A stretch of DNA of 64,000 nucleotides, taken from NCBI GenBank assembly GCA_963853835.1, contig OY970834.1:22698365-22762364 (forward strand). The letters run 5' to 3'. Shown here one piece after another: positions 48,984 through 61,795 of the stretch. A program made the translations under genes and the position numbers. Below the pieces are notes generated by a model. That model saw only the letters and a list, made by a program, of their open reading frames with translations, did not search any database and was not told the DNA's origin. How positions within the stretch are numbered: the stretch's first letter is position 1; every line of letters begins with the position of its first letter. The DNA comes from Calendula officinalis. Its lineage: Eukaryota > Streptophyta > Magnoliopsida > Asterales > Asteraceae.

Positions 48984-51900
48984 GTGAGCTAGGTAAGAGG
49001 ATTGTTGAACATGTTGAGAAAGAACGGCTTTATGAGTTTCTCATGGGCCTTGACAACGATTTTAATGTTATCAAGACTCAAATTCTAGCGACAAAACCAG
49101 TTCCAACCTTGGGGACTGCCTATCACATGGTGGCGGAAGACGAGAGACACAGGAAGATATCAAATGAGAACCGAGCCACACCCGAATCTGCTGCATTTAA
49201 GGCTTTCCAAAAACATAAAGCTAATACCCGGTGGCAAAAAGAAAAAGGTAAAGAGAATGATGAATGCACAGAATGCGGAATGAGTGGTCATAAACGAGAT
49301 GGATGCTTCAAGGTAATTGGTTACCCAGATTGGTGGCCTGGAAAGAAAGGTGACAAGACAAAACATATTGCGTCTTGCGTTGACACGGGAGCTAGTCCCA
49401 TACCCGTGATAAGTGAGGAACAATACCAGTCATTTGTGAATTTCTTTTCTGGTACCGGATCAAAGAATGATGTCGGAATGAAACCTGAGGCTAACTTGGC
49501 AGGTAACATCGACAATGTATGGGTTGTTGACTCGGGTTGCACCGAGTATATAACTCATCAAATTAATTTACTTATGAATCAGAAAAAACCCTCAAATGAG
49601 GCACCGGTTGTCATACCGAACGGGAATGCCATTCCCGTAATGGGAAAAGGGGAATTTTCACTTCCAGGGAGGGAGAAAATAAATGGGGTCCTTTATGTTC
49701 CAAACTTCAAATATAATCTCCTCTCTATAAGTCGATTAAGCAAAGACTTACAATGTGCTGTGACTTTTTTTTCGGATTTTTTTGTCATGCAGGGGTTACA
49801 TACGAGGAGCTTGATTGGAGCGGGTGAATGCAAAGGGGGGTTGTACCTAATGGACATGTCGAATATTAGCAGAAGGACCATGATGACCACTTTGGATACA
49901 TGGCACAAAAGATTAGGGCATGCTTCAAAGGACAAACTCTCAAATGTCGGTTTTCTTAATAATGCTTCTTCTAATTCCAGTAATGTTTCCTGTGATTCTT
50001 GTGCTAGGGCGAAACATACCCGAACACCTTTTCCTATTAGTTTTATTAAAACTACCGGTTGTTTTGAACTTATACATTGTGATATTTGGGGTGGTTATCG
50101 CATCCCGTCATACACACGGGCAAATTTTTTCTTAACCATTGTTGATGATTATAGTAGGTTTGTGTGGGTTTTTCTCATAAAATATAAAAGTGATGCTAGT
50201 CAATGCTTAATGAACTTTCACAAATTTGTTGAAGTCCAATTTGGAAAACAAATTAAAAAGGTTAGATGTGACAACGGTGGTGAGTTCACATCTAATTCTA
50301 TGACTGATTTTTTTTAATAAAAATGGGATTTTATTGGAAACAACTTGTCCGCACACCCCTCAACAAAATGGTGTCGTGGAAAGGAAACATAGACACTTAT
50401 TAGAAACGGCACGAGCATTGCGATTTGAAGCAAATATACCAAAGAGATTTTGGGGGGAATGTATTTTATCCGCTGCGTATATTATAAATCGCCTTCCTTC
50501 CAAAGTAATAAAAAATAAAACCCCTTATGAATTGATTTGGAACGAAAAACCCAAGTATGAACACTTGAAAATTCTTGGTTGTCTAGCTTATTTTAAAAAC
50601 ACTAATACAAAAGGGGATAAGTTTGAACCAAGGGGTAAACCTGGAGTGTTTTTAGGATACCCACAAGGAACCAAAGGGTATAAAGTGTATGATATTGAAA
50701 CTAGAAAAATAATTGTGAGCAGGGATGTTTCTTTCATGGAAAATATTTTTCCTTTCAAAAATATCAAAGAGGGGTTGTGTGACATCGATATTGAACCAAC
50801 CAAAATCCAAAATGAAGAATCATATGATGTTTCGGATACTCCAAAAACTACTCAAAATATAATAAATGAAGAAGAAAGTATACATGCCCTACAAGAAAGC
50901 GAAGCCAATTTTGATTCGGGCGAAATGGATCAACAACGAGATAATGAAACATTTGAAGGCTTATTAGACTCAACTGTTAATTTAAGCGGAGAAAGTCATG
51001 ATGAGCCTACTCACATCCAAAATGAACCACAAAGAAGAAGCAAAAGGACGAAATCTCAACCGGCTCATTTCAACGATTACGTCGTGAAGATCCCCCCTTC
51101 GCTCGATAACTCTCAACCCGACTCCAATCAGGCTAGCTCAACGGTACACCCTATTTCTAATTTTATCTCATATGATAATTTTTCTAACTCTCACAAAGCC
51201 TTCTTGACTGCCATCAATTCAAATGATGAGCCAATATATTTTGAACAAGCTAAACAGGATGAGAAATGGAGGGTGGCCATGCAACAAGAAATAAAGGCTC
51301 TTGAAAAAAATGGAACGTGGACGCTAGAAAAATTGCCGGAAGGAAAATGAGTGATAGACTCAAAATGGGTTTATAAAACAAAATATAAGTCCAATGGAGA
51401 AGTTGAAAGATACAAGGCTAGACTCGTTGCCAAGGGTTTCACACAAATGGAAGGAGTTGATTATCATGAGACGTTTGCTCCAGTGGCCAAGCTTGTAACT
51501 GTCCGAACTCTGTTGGCGGTCGCTACAAAAAGGAATTGGATTATCCACCAGTTAGACGTAAATAATGCATTTTTGCATGGAGACTTAGATGAAGAAGTTT
51601 ATATGAAGATCCCTCAAGGTTTTTCAAATGAAGGAGAAACAAGAGTATGCCGCCTTCGAAAATCTCTTTATGGTCTTAAGCAAGCTTCAAGAAATTGGAA
51701 CCACAAATTTACCAAGTTCCTTATTTCATTACAATTTAAACAATCAAAGGCAGATCATTCACTTTTTACATATCAAGTAGGAAGTGTATATGTCGCCATT
51801 CTCATTTATGTTGACGACGTCATCATCGTCGGAAACAACGCTAAAAAATTCAGCAAACAAAGAAGGAACTGGATGAAGAATTCAGCATTAAAGACCTTGG

Positions 51901-52761
51901 TTCTTTGAAATATTTTCTTGGGATAGAAGTAGCAAAAACATCAGATGGATTCGTCTTAAGTCAACGGAAATACACCTTGGATATATTGAAGGACAGTGGT
52001 ATGTTGGGATGTCGCCCGAGTGCTTTTCCTTTTGAGCAAGGAACAAAGCTAGACAAGGGCGAAGAAGAAGCTCGAGTCGATGCCACTCAATACAGAAGAT
52101 TAGTAGGACGGTTATTGTACTTACAAGCTACCCGACCAGATATTACATATGCCGTCAATGTGTTAAGTCAATTTGTTGCTGACCCACGTCAAAGTCATTC
52201 TGAAGCTGCAATTCGAGTCTTAAGATATTTAAAGGGAAAACCAGGACAAGGTATTCTTCTCCCACGAGAGGGATCACCTACCCTAACCGCCTATTGTGAT
52301 TCAGACTGGCTAGGCTGTCCATTCACAAGACGATCAAGAACCGGGTATTTGCTTCTTTTGGGAGGAAGCCCCATCTCATGGAAGACAAAGAAACAAACAG
52401 TTGTGTCTCGTTTTTCAGCGGAGGCAGAATATAGAGCAATGGCTTCTACGGTTAGCGAGATTATCTGGGTCAGGTGGCTACTCAAAGATTTGCAGATTCA
52501 CATCACCGCTCCCACTCAACTTTTTTGTGACAATCAAGCTGCTCGTCACATTGCAAATAATCCCGTGTATCATGAACGAACAAAACATGTTGAAATGGAT
52601 TGTTTTTTGTCCGAGAACGAGTAGATACTAAGGAAATAGTTCCAATGGCTATTGAAAGTAAGATGCAACTTGCTGACTTACTCACCAAGGGACTTGGATC
52701 TGAACAACTACATTTTTTACTTAGCAAGATGGGCATTAAAGATTTACATACTCCATCTTGA
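48984..52761 (+). pseudogene. Copia gag-pol polyprotein, nearly complete but frameshifted
   Basis: Order: gag end (RLYEFLMGLDNDFNVIKTQI), knuckle CTECGMSGHKRDGC, protease VVDSGC, GAG-pre-integrase with CDSCARAKHTR, integrase (HCDIWG, DNGGEF, TPQQNGVVERKH), RT (SKWVYKTKYKSNGE, LDVNNAFLHGDL, YVDDVII) and RNase H (AYCDSDWLG, SAEAEYRAMAS, DNQAARHIANNP), ending at TGA 52759-52761 shortly after KMQLADLLTKGL. Breaks: a T-run frameshift at about 50309-50316; a TGA at 51348-51350; an A-run deletion at about 51843; a T-run deletion at about 52604. All catalytic motifs I could check are present; three of the four lesions are one-base changes in homopolymers. Confidence 0.88.
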
Positions 52762-52768
52762 GGGGGAG

Positions 52769-52964
52769 TATTGGTTTTCAGTTTTATTTTGGTCAATATA
52801 TTCTCTACTTTATTCCCATATATTTACCTCTTTATTTCTAGGACCATATTATTTTGTTTCCTAGTTTTGTCGATTTGTTTAGGCCTATTTATGCCTACTG
52901 TTTCATTGTAGTACTATCAAGAAATAATACAATAAACAATTCTCTCGATCCATAGATTTCTATA
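52769..52964 (+). repeat. 3' LTR of the 5'-deleted Copia element
   Basis: 196 bp; its first 160 bp match 48824-48983 with only a few differences (for example CCTATTTATG for CCTGTTTATG), so the element is young despite its broken frames. Confidence 0.8.
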
Positions 52965-52969
52965 ATGTT

Positions 52970-53329
52970 GTTAATTAAACTGTGTAAACTATTTTATGTT
53001 TTTTGAGATCCTAAATCTTACTCGAATTGAGCTCCTGCATGCATCAAGGATGCTATTTGAGGTCTTAAACATAATTTGAAGCTAAACCATAACCGTACTT
53101 TTATAAAAACTATCTATGCACCCCCACATCAAGTAAATTTGCTTTCTAATCTACCTGCATCTTATCTTGATCAGTTAAATCACTAGTGTTCTTTTCAAGA
53201 TTATGCATATTAGGCAAAATACACAAACACAAACAGAGGCGGACCCATGAAAAAACTGAGTATCACTGATTGCACACTTTTTTTCTTAGATATATCAACT
53301 ATACTAAAAAATATTAAACTTTTTTAACA
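52970..53329. other. Intergenic, nothing recognised
   Basis: No supported gene or repeat. Confidence 0.4.
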
Positions 53330-54410
53330 TTGTTCAGTAAAATTTTAAGAGATTACACGAGCAAACATGTGCTACACGGTAGACCTCCTTGTTTACAAAC
53401 TATCCTTATTAACAATAGAAACAACAATAAAGAGAATTTTGGTATAATTCATTAGGTGCATGGATGAAAAGTCAACATCGTATAATAACACAAAACTGTT
53501 ATCGAATAAAAAGAAATCATTAAAGATAAATCGCAGTAAAAACCGAAGTGCTAAAACTGCCAACAAAAGGATTAGGCTAGGGATTGAGGCCTTGTTTATA
53601 TATGTTGAGCAAGAGGCAACATTTTGAGCTTTGTTCATTAAAGTAGTTGACTTGCATTACTATTATACAGTTACATCTTGTTATACTTTTCTTACAAAAT
53701 AGTCTAACTTTTATTTATTGTCAACCTTTAATTAATTTGAGCTGATCTTTATAGAAAATTTTCATATATTATGTTTACTAGTATATCTTTACAATTTATA
53801 TCTTTCAATATCATTCACCCTCTAATTTTGTTAAAAAGTATATATAACGCAAACGGAGGAACACGAAAAACACGTAGCACGAATTAAGATCTACATAGTA
53901 GAATTTGAATTAGGGGGTGATTTTTACACCATAACTTTTATTGCATATACCACAATTATTATTTAGTTCAGTTGTACAGTTAGGTGTTAAACTTATACTG
54001 TGTGGTGTAAGTATTAAAATATGTGGTGTAAAAATGAATTCACATTTGAATTAAGTTACTTATATAATGAAAATGAAGTATTTAACTATAACGCGATTAC
54101 AGTGCTTATCTAGTGTTTGTTTCAATTCTAAATGGCTCGTATCATCAGTCTTAAACCACAAAAGGTTTTTTAAGCAATTATACCATGATTTATTGATTGC
54201 TTCGGGGATATTGTGATGACAATTATTGAAGTAGAGAATCACTTTCAATGTAGTGTGAGAATTTATGTTCACATTTTTTTTCCAAAATGACAACAAGATT
54301 TCATAAAAAATTAGCAAGAAGTTAAGAAATCCAAGTACACAAGGATTCCAAAACTATACAAGGGATTATATAACCAAAGTTTCCAATTAATTTTGACATG
54401 TTAATCCTAT
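53330..54410 (-). repeat. Diverged duplicate of the FIZZY-RELATED downstream flank
   Basis: The segments 53330-53575 and 54315-54410 align with 44190-44420 and 44400-44490 in the same order and orientation. Between them lies about 740 bp of unrelated AT-rich DNA, including a small TIR element at about 53914-54046 (GGTGATTTTTACACCA and TGGTGTAAAAAT inverted). No FZR coding sequence was found next to this copy. Confidence 0.6.
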
Positions 54411-54499
54411 TAAAGACTCGGTTAAAAGACATTAAAATGATTTGGTCGACCGTGGTTAGTTTGCTCGCCTTTTTGTCATTGAAAGAGAAAATTCTGGAA

Positions 54500-55010
54500 A
54501 TGTCATGCGGTCAGGGCTCGGCTCGTTTCATAGTTACTCGTCTCGAGCTCGACTCGAACAAGTTTTTAAAATTGAGCTCGAACTCGATACTCATTTATGA
54601 TTCCATAAATTTAAATGAAATAATTCAGAAACTCTAAAATCTCGTTTATGAACTTAAACTCGATAAGCTCGATTCAAATAGGTTCAAATCATATTACCAT
54701 CATATATTTTAAATTTCAGAACACAACAACCTTAAATAAACTCGTTTATGATTCCATATTTTTTAAATGAAATAATTCAGAAACTCGAAAATATCATTTA
54801 TGAACTTAAACTCGATAAGCTCGATTCAAATAGGTTCAAATCATGTTACCAACATATATTTTAAATTTCAGAACACAACAACCTTAAATAAACTAGGCTC
54901 GCTCGGCAAGCTCGTTTGATTAAATACTTAAACGGGCTTTTGAGCAAGTCGAGCCATATATTATTTTTCTAAGCTCGATTAGTGAAACTAATTGAGCACT
55001 AATTTATGTT
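54500..55010. repeat. GAGCTCG/CTCGAACTCG-rich dispersed element with a 155-bp tandem duplication
   Basis: Dense CTCGAGCTCGA-like phrases at both edges and two adjacent ~155-bp units at about 54588-54738 and 54739-54895 (each with ATTCAGAAACTC and AGCTCGATTCAAATAGG). Possible hAT relative of the element near 60849, but no target duplication was found. Confidence 0.5.
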
Positions 55011-56688
55011 CGAACTCTACATCAAGGACGCGTCCCCATGGTGTTTTCGTGAGGGTTTGGTCGCTCTTGCCACTGAACCAGGTCGCATGCGTTGTGCAAT
55101 GGGGACTAGTATATTATGTATGGTAAATGGTATACATTTTATTAATAAAATCAATTTTAAAGTTTGGTCTTGGGTTTGTTCACCAGTACGGGGGTATGGT
55201 CGTAGTTTGCCATGTGTTTGATCGAAATTTGACTTTGATAATTATTACGCCTAAGTGTTAGGGTGGAATATCGTTAAAATGATCTTTATCATGAAAGAGA
55301 GAAATATGAATGATACACAAATGCACAATATTATACTATTGATTCACACTTGTCTATTTTACACAAGGTTGAACTTGATGTGCGTCGATCACCTTTTTTA
55401 ATATTTTTTAGATAAAATACTTTTGATTTTATCATGATCGTTAGCTTCCTAAAATATAAAAAAGTTTAATGTTATAAGAATCTAAAAACTTTTAATGATC
55501 TAGCATGCTCATTTCTTTTTTAAATCAAGCCAACAAAAAGCAAATCTAACTATCAATATTAAGGGCATGTTGATATGTTTTGAAAATTAAGATTTTTGGA
55601 TAAAGTTTCAAAAAAGAGATATCAAGGTATAAGGGGTATTTACTTTTCAAAACTCCTTTACAAACAGGATAAGCGCATCCAAACATGTCCTAATTATAAA
55701 TGTTTTGTAGTTTGTCTACTTGATATATAAGGTAGCGTTTGGCACATATTATCCTTTTGAAGGAATTGAAATTTATCAAAAACATTGGAATTCTTTATGA
55801 ATTTGAATTGGAATTCAGAAAATGTTTACTCGTCAGAAAATAAAATTCGCAACAAATTGCATATTCTGTTTGGAATTCATATAAAATGATAAAATTCCAT
55901 GAATTCCAATGCAAAATTCTATTATCCGTTGGAGCTTTTTTACAACCATGCATTCCAATATATTCCATTAAATGAATTAAACACTGGACTCTACTAGAAT
56001 TAGATTCCAACAAGATCTTGTAAAACAATATATATGAATGAGAACATTGGAGAAGGTTGATTGATTGAGCTAATTGGTTTACAACAAATACCTTTTTCTT
56101 TTGTTATTTAAAAACCATTAATCTCGTAAGTTCTCATTGATCTCCTACGTTATAAGATACTTTATCTCTTCCGCCAACTAAATGTGTCTCTTTTGTATAC
56201 ACTTTGTCGTTTCATTTTAATATATACACGTAGTGTTATTAACTTTTAGATTAAGAGTTAAAGCTATGGATAATTAAAATAAATATCCCCTCCTTTCCAA
56301 AATTATCGTCTAATAAATAAAAACACATAGTTTAAGAAAATTATACTAATTAGAGTATGTCATCAATTAAATTTTATCTTTTACATTTAATATTTTTTAA
56401 TTGGTTGAAACTTAGAAGTAGACAATTATTTTGGGATATACTAAAATAGAAAGATGAACAATTAAAATGAGATAAAGTGAGTATAATATCATGATATATT
56501 TATTTAATATTCTAAATAAAAAAAATTATAAATATCTAGATAATAAATGGCAACATGAAAATTGTAGAATATAGAAGTATATTTTTTTTCTAATATTTGT
56601 TTTATGAAACTTAAATAGCAAAAATAATTACTTGTTAATGAATTTTAAAAAATATATAGCGTGGTATCAAATTTATGTTTTATTATTA
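55011..56688. other. Intergenic, possible old MITEs
   Basis: A candidate short TIR element lies at about 55560-55693 (AGGGCATGTT and CATCCAAACATGTCCT), and TTTGGCACA near 55738 may start another. Termini are too weak to call. No gene. Confidence 0.35.
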
Positions 56689-56690
56689 TA

Positions 56691-56954
56691 CTCCCTCCGT
56701 CCCACAAAAAACTTCCCATTTCACTTATGCACAAGTTTTAAGGTAATAGTTAGTGGTGGGGTATTGGTAATATATTTGATTAAAATATAAGATTGATTTG
56801 GAGAGAGAATGATAGTTAGTGGATAATAAGTGGTGGGGTCCTTAGTAATAATAGTATTTTATTATGTGGAGCCCATCATATGTAGCAAATGGGAAGTTTT
56901 TTATGGGACAAAAATTTAGGGTGAAATGGGAAGTTTTTTGTGGGACGGAGGGAG
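56691..56954. mobile_element. Stowaway-like MITE
   Basis: Near-perfect ends CTCCCTCCGTCCCAC and GTGGGACGGAGGGAG between TA dinucleotides, with AAAAAACTTCCCATTTCAC inside; the best-preserved Stowaway copy in the window and close in sequence to 1508-1770. Confidence 0.95.
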
Positions 56955-56956
56955 TA

Positions 56957-57785
56957 GTATAAAGGTGTTAGGGATGTGAAATTGTGAATAAAATTACAAA
57001 AGGGTGGGGTTGGTAGGACTTCAGCATCCAATCATAGGTGAGAGTCTGACATAAGCAAACAAATTAACCATTTGCATGTTACAATTTATAAACTCCGTTC
57101 ATTCTCCGTTCACTTAAACTCCGTTTTCTTCCTTTCCCTAATGAACAGTAGCTTATCTACGGCTAATGTATTATATAGAAATTTCCTTCAAAATTCCAGT
57201 AAATAACCAAACATGCCCAAGTTTGCCAAAATTTTGAATTACATTCATTTACTTTCTGCTATATTATAGACTTCGTTAACTTTATACCAAGGACCCAAAC
57301 TAAGTTTTAATTAATTGTGAACTAATTAGTTGGTACAAGGTTACGTGATAACCCCACTTTTTCCGTAGGTTAGTAGATTGATGAGAAGGGGCTACGAGCA
57401 CAAGTGCTATTTGACAGGTCTTTATTGTAACCATGTGAATAATTTAAAAACATCTATTGTTACCGGTTTAGTTTGATAATTGTTTTATGGTTTAGTTGGT
57501 ATTAAATACTATTCTTTTTATTTGAATTTGTAAACGTTATGAAGAAAAGAAAAATAAATCAAATAAGGAAACAATCTTTGGTGCATGCTAGTTGGTTAAA
57601 AATATAAAAAATAAAATAAAAATAATCAAAATATGTAAGTTTTTCTCAATGGAAATAGATCTAAAAAAGGATAACTGATGTTCTGGCAGCCCAAAGAAAT
57701 CGATCTAAATCATGTCTTGTAGATTTTTTGACAGGAGACGGTGCACTAGTTGAACTACACATATCTTTTTAGTTTTGGATTTTGC
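56957..57785. other. Intergenic, nothing recognised
   Basis: No supported gene or repeat. Confidence 0.4.
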
Positions 57786-57787
57786 TA

Positions 57788-57994
57788 ATACGTATCCCAT
57801 TAACATATATTAACGAACATTTAATAAATCAAAATTTCCTTAATTAGAGTAAAATGATATTGATTAGCCATTAATTTTTTTGTTTTATACTGATTTTACC
57901 CTTACCATAACTGAAAATACAGGATTTTGATGCATTAAATGCAGGAGCATAAAACATATTTTGCATTATTATGATGTGTCACTCGGACACATAT
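57788..57994 (-). mobile_element. 207-bp TIR element, copy B
   Basis: Full-length inverted match to 7283-7489. Ends ATACGTATCC and GGACACATAT next to TA on both sides. Confidence 0.7.
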
Positions 57995-58049
57995 TAAAAA
58001 ATCCCTTAAATTTTACTCATTTGTGACCTAGAAACGTGAAAACATAATA

Positions 58050-58240
58050 CTTCCTCCGATTCAAAATAAATGATACACTTTCCATATTTGTGTGTATCAA
58101 AATAAGTGATACACATTGAAATTTTACCGTATTTGGTAAAAAGTAGTGGACCCCACACCCACTAACTATCTACTTTAATAATCTTTTGCCTCAAAATCCG
58201 TGAAATCAAGAATGTATCACTTATTTTAAATCGGAGGAAG
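58050..58240. mobile_element. Stowaway-like MITE, second subfamily
   Basis: Ends CTTCCTCCGATT and AATCGGAGGAAG between TA dinucleotides; the interior (ATAAATGATACAC) differs from the other five copies. Confidence 0.88.
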
Positions 58241-58292
58241 TATATAACATGTTTTAAGTAGAAATTCATAATATAATTTAGTGATTCTCAAT

Positions 58293-58570
58293 TTAGGCCC
58301 GAACCGAATCGAATCGAACCGAACTGAACATAACCAAAACTGATAGAACTGAAACCGAAAATGATGAATTTTCAAAACCAAAACCGAACCAATAACTTGT
58401 TTTCGGTTTTGGTTCGGTTTCCGTCCGGTTCGGTTTTTTAGGCCAAATGCTCATCCTTATCCGAAAACCGAACCGAATCGAAAAAAAAACGATGAATTTC
58501 AAAACCGAAACCGAACCCGAACCGATAACATATTTTCGGTTCGACGTTTCGGCCCAAATGCTCACCCCTA
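58293..58570. mobile_element. hAT-type MITE, ACCGAAACC-rich, left end lost
   Basis: Right TIR GCTCACCCCTA ends at 58570. The interior has the paired CCGAAACCGAA blocks and GGCCAAATGCTCATC of the 17919 element. The left TAGGGGTG end is absent. Confidence 0.7.
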
Positions 58571-59000
58571 ATTCAGGATGTGTTTGGTTGAGGGGTTTAG
58601 AGGGTGAGAATGAGAAAGGTAATGAAAAATGAGGGTTGGTCATTTGCAATGTTTTAAACTTCAAATATAGAGTGATTTTTGACAAAATCTATATTTGAAG
58701 TGAGTAATAGAGTTAGGTTGGAGAGGAATAAACTTCAAAAATAGAAATAGAGTTTGGAATAGAGTATGATTGGAGATGCTCTTAAGAACATGGTGGTTCA
58801 ATCCAACTCATTTCCTCGTTGTTGATCTGTTAAATCGGACCGGCAATTTATCTTTTTCCAGTCTGACTGGTTCGATTGTCTGATCCGACCCGGTTATTAA
58901 GTTTATTATAGTATAATTATCCATTACCTTATATTAGTAGATAATAAGTCCTACTTAACCAATTGGGGTAATAGAATTTGGTAACAGAATTTCATTACCT
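58571..59000. other. Intergenic, nothing recognised
   Basis: No supported gene or repeat. Confidence 0.4.
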
Positions 59001-59009
59001 TTCTTTTAA

Positions 59010-59175
59010 GGGTTTTGATAATGACAGCCCTAAGGGCTGTCAATAGACACGCATTAGAAGCTTGTACACCAATCTAAAACTACCCCATGAATTTTAGGAA
59101 CCACTTCCACTTATGTTTTAATGTACAACTTTTATGCACTTAGAGACAGCCCTAAGGGCTGTCATTATCAAAACC
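59010..59175. mobile_element. Mutator-like MITE, copy 3
   Basis: 166 bp, same family as 104-269. Its right palindrome reads GACAGCCCTAAGGGCTGTC without mismatch. Flanks TTCTTTTAA (59001-59009) and a T-rich TTTTTTTAA on the right agree at 8 of 9. Confidence 0.75.
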
Positions 59176-59438
59176 TTTTTTTTAATAGCAAAAAGGGGGT
59201 AAGATGAGAATTTTGGCAATGTCATCACCCCACTAAAAACCCAATATATATTATAATTAAGCGAGCTAGCATAAATGTTACAATTATAAGAAAGTTCAAT
59301 CAGAAATACAAGAATACACTTAACTAAAATACTACGGAGTATAAATTTTATCATCTCCGTGATCCACTAAAATATTAAATAAATACTACTCGTATAAATT
59401 TTATCATTACTATACTCTTATAATTGCTTTTAAAGGCA

Positions 59439-59765
59439 CTAGCAGGGTACCCGCACAATGCGGCGGCGGGTACCTGTAACTATATTTTGAAGTGACGACA
59501 GTAACGGACTAACGGTGGTGGTGGCGTTAAAGCTTATATTTATTAATATCTGGAATAAGTCAAAGTAATCAAGTAGTTGAAGTGGTTAACACACACATCT
59601 AAGTCCCAAATGGTCACCGATTCGATTCCCCTAAGCTGCCTTTTTTTTTTTTTTTAGCTTTTAAAGCATTTAGGCCTACTAATATTAGAAGGTCTTAAAT
59701 TAAGACCTTCTAATATTAAGACCTTCTAATATTAGTAGGCCTAAATGCTTTAATAGTAGTATAGA
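59439..59765 (-). mobile_element. Non-autonomous Helitron, 327 bp, carrying a tRNA-like segment
   Basis: Read on the minus strand it starts TCTATACTACTATTAAAGC after an A and ends with a GC-rich hairpin (GGTACCCGCC ... GCGGGTACC), TG and CTAG before T. It contains an inverted duplication around CCTTCTAATATT near 59690-59730. On the plus strand, 59580-59640 shows an A-box-like TAGTTGAAGTGG and a B-box-like GATTCGATTCC followed by poly-T, so a SINE appears captured or nested inside. Confidence 0.6.
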
Positions 59766-59799
59766 TAAATAATATTAACAAAATTATATTATATTTTAA

Positions 59800-60525
59800 G
59801 AGTTATCTTCAAGGAAGTCCACCAAAATTTTAAAGTTCTAAGGAACAAATCCTAGCCATTGGATCAAAATGATTAAAATCAATTCACATGTGTTTCAAAC
59901 ACATGTGTTTCAAACACATGTGTTTCAAGTCACGACAACCACCGCCGGTCACCACCACTGACCACCGCCGGCCGCCAACTAGGCCGCCGTCCGCCGGCCG
60001 TCGAGCGCCACCGTCCACCTCCGGTGGCCGGCGGCGGTGGTGGTGGCTGACAGTGAAGGTGCTGGTGGTAATGGGGGTGATGGTGGTATTGATGTATTGA
60101 AACACATGTGATTCACTAAAACACAAGTGTTCCAAAATACAAACGAGCATATTACTTCGAAGCACATGTGTTTCAAGTCACGAAACACATGTGTTTCACT
60201 AAAACCATGAGTTTGTTAAACACAGGGGAGCATACGAACTACGAAGCACATGTGTTTCAAAAGTTGAAACACATGTGTTTCAAACACATGTGTTTCAAGT
60301 CACAACCACCACCGCCGGTCACCACCACCGACCACCGCCGGCCGCCACCTCCAGTCGTCGCCGCCGCCGGAGGTGGGGTGGGTATTGATGTATTGAATCA
60401 CTTGTGTTTGTAGTGGTGGTGGTGGTTTGAATCTTGATCTTGATCTTTGACCTTTTCTTGATCCAAGGGCTATTAATTGTCCCTTGGGACTTGATAAAAT
60501 CCTTGGACTACCTTGAACAAACCAC
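59800..60525. mobile_element. Mutator-like MITE with CACATGTG palindromes, complete copy
   Basis: 726 bp with an exact 10-bp duplication TATATTTTAA at 59790-59799 and 60526-60535. Ends GAGTTATCTTCAAGG and CCTTGAACAAACCAC begin long inverted repeats of about 90 bp. The interior contains nine AACACATGTGTTT-type palindromes (three in direct succession from 59885, two more at 60266-60298) and two GC-rich blocks (59937-60040 and 60300-60376) resembling those in the copy at 9073. Non-coding. Confidence 0.85.
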
Positions 60526-60539
60526 TATATTTTAAATAT

Positions 60540-61030
60540 AAATACATTAATAATTATTTTAACGAGTCGAGCTTTTAACGACCTACTCGAGTCTGTTTAT
60601 ATCGAGCTTGAGCCTATACTAATCTGATCTCTAGTCGAGCTCGAATATAAAACAATAATCGATTAATCTCACGACCCGAGCCTAATAATTTAATACTCGA
60701 CTTATTCGAAAGCTCATTTAATAGTCTCGAGCCGAACGAGCCAGACAATCTTAAGTTCTTAACGAGCTGATCCTAACGAGCCGAATAAATGTTGTGTGCA
60801 ATATATACAAGTGTTGATACAATACGTACAATAACGTACAACTATTAATAGGGGTGTTAACGAACCGAGTAATTAACGAGCTTTTTCAAATTTGTAAATT
60901 AATTCATTTAAAAAAAATGAAGAATCATAACAAATATCTAGCTCGAGCTCGAAAAATATATAAATTCTCGAGTTCGAGCAAAAACTTATCCGAGGTCGAG
61001 CCGAGTAGCCGAGCTCAAATTTCTTGATAT
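60540..61030. repeat. CGAGC/GCTCG-rich dispersed repeat
   Basis: Many GAGCTCGA and ACGAGCC phrases. A possible hAT-type left end TAGGGGTGTTAACGA is at 60850; the matching TCGTTAACAC at about 61047 lacks the final CCCTA. Borders are uncertain. Confidence 0.4.
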
Positions 61031-61056
61031 TCTAACTCGACACTGATCGTTAACAC

Positions 61057-61795
61057 ATTATGCACCCATCACATATATGTGTTAATATTTATTTTCCGCA
61101 AACGGATTCTATCTTTATCGGATAGACAATTTTGTATAAATGGAATATTTTTTTCTCTTCAAAAAGACCCTATACGTTTCTAATCAATGTGGTTCGACTA
61201 TTTTTCAAGAATGTTGTGCGCTTACAAGGAGTCCCTGACCTATAGCTAAGTTTATTACGTTTGGTTGAGAAAATTTAATGTGATGAGTTTAAAGCGTATA
61301 AAGATTTTCAATTGGAACACATACTTAGGCTACAATTATAACTAGGGGAACCACCATTACTACACTTTTTTAGGGTGGGAATAAAAAGGTAGTTTCCCAT
61401 GTACATTAACAGCTCTAACCCTAACCGCTTATTCCGACTTGGGTATAAAACCCGATTAACCGATCCATAACTAAATTAATCGGCCCAAATTAACCGGATC
61501 ATTTTGATAATAAAATTTGTTTAACCAAAAACTTCAATTCAGTTATGAGTTTAGGGCAATAAGCGATCTGTTATACTTATAACCAAAGCGCCCTATCAGT
61601 TTATATTAAATTAATTTTGTATTTTGTATTGTTTATTCTAAGTGAGATTATTGAAAAGTTTATATATTTTCTAACAGCAACTATTGAAAAGTTTATATTG
61701 AAGGGAATCAATATGTACGCAATTTTCAAGTTTCCACGTTTCAAAATCCTTCTGATTTTATGTTTTTCTTTAATTTTTTTTTTAACATTGGTTGT
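61057..61795. other. Intergenic, nothing recognised
   Basis: No supported gene or repeat. Confidence 0.4.

Larger units (their letters stand above)
48824..52964 (+). mobile_element. Ty1/Copia retrotransposon, 5'-deleted, 4.1 kb
   Basis: The right LTR is 52769-52964 (196 bp). The left LTR survives only as 48824-48983, then joins directly to the middle of gag, so the LTR end, PBS and gag start are deleted. Flanking ATGTT at 48819-48823 and 52965-52969 is a probable 5-bp duplication. The LTR starts TATTGG rather than TGTTGG. A polypurine tract GAGGGGGAG precedes the right LTR. Confidence 0.85.

Noticed and set aside
55006..55221. 71-codon ORF rich in Trp and Cys
   Set aside because: No known domain and no supporting context; likely chance.
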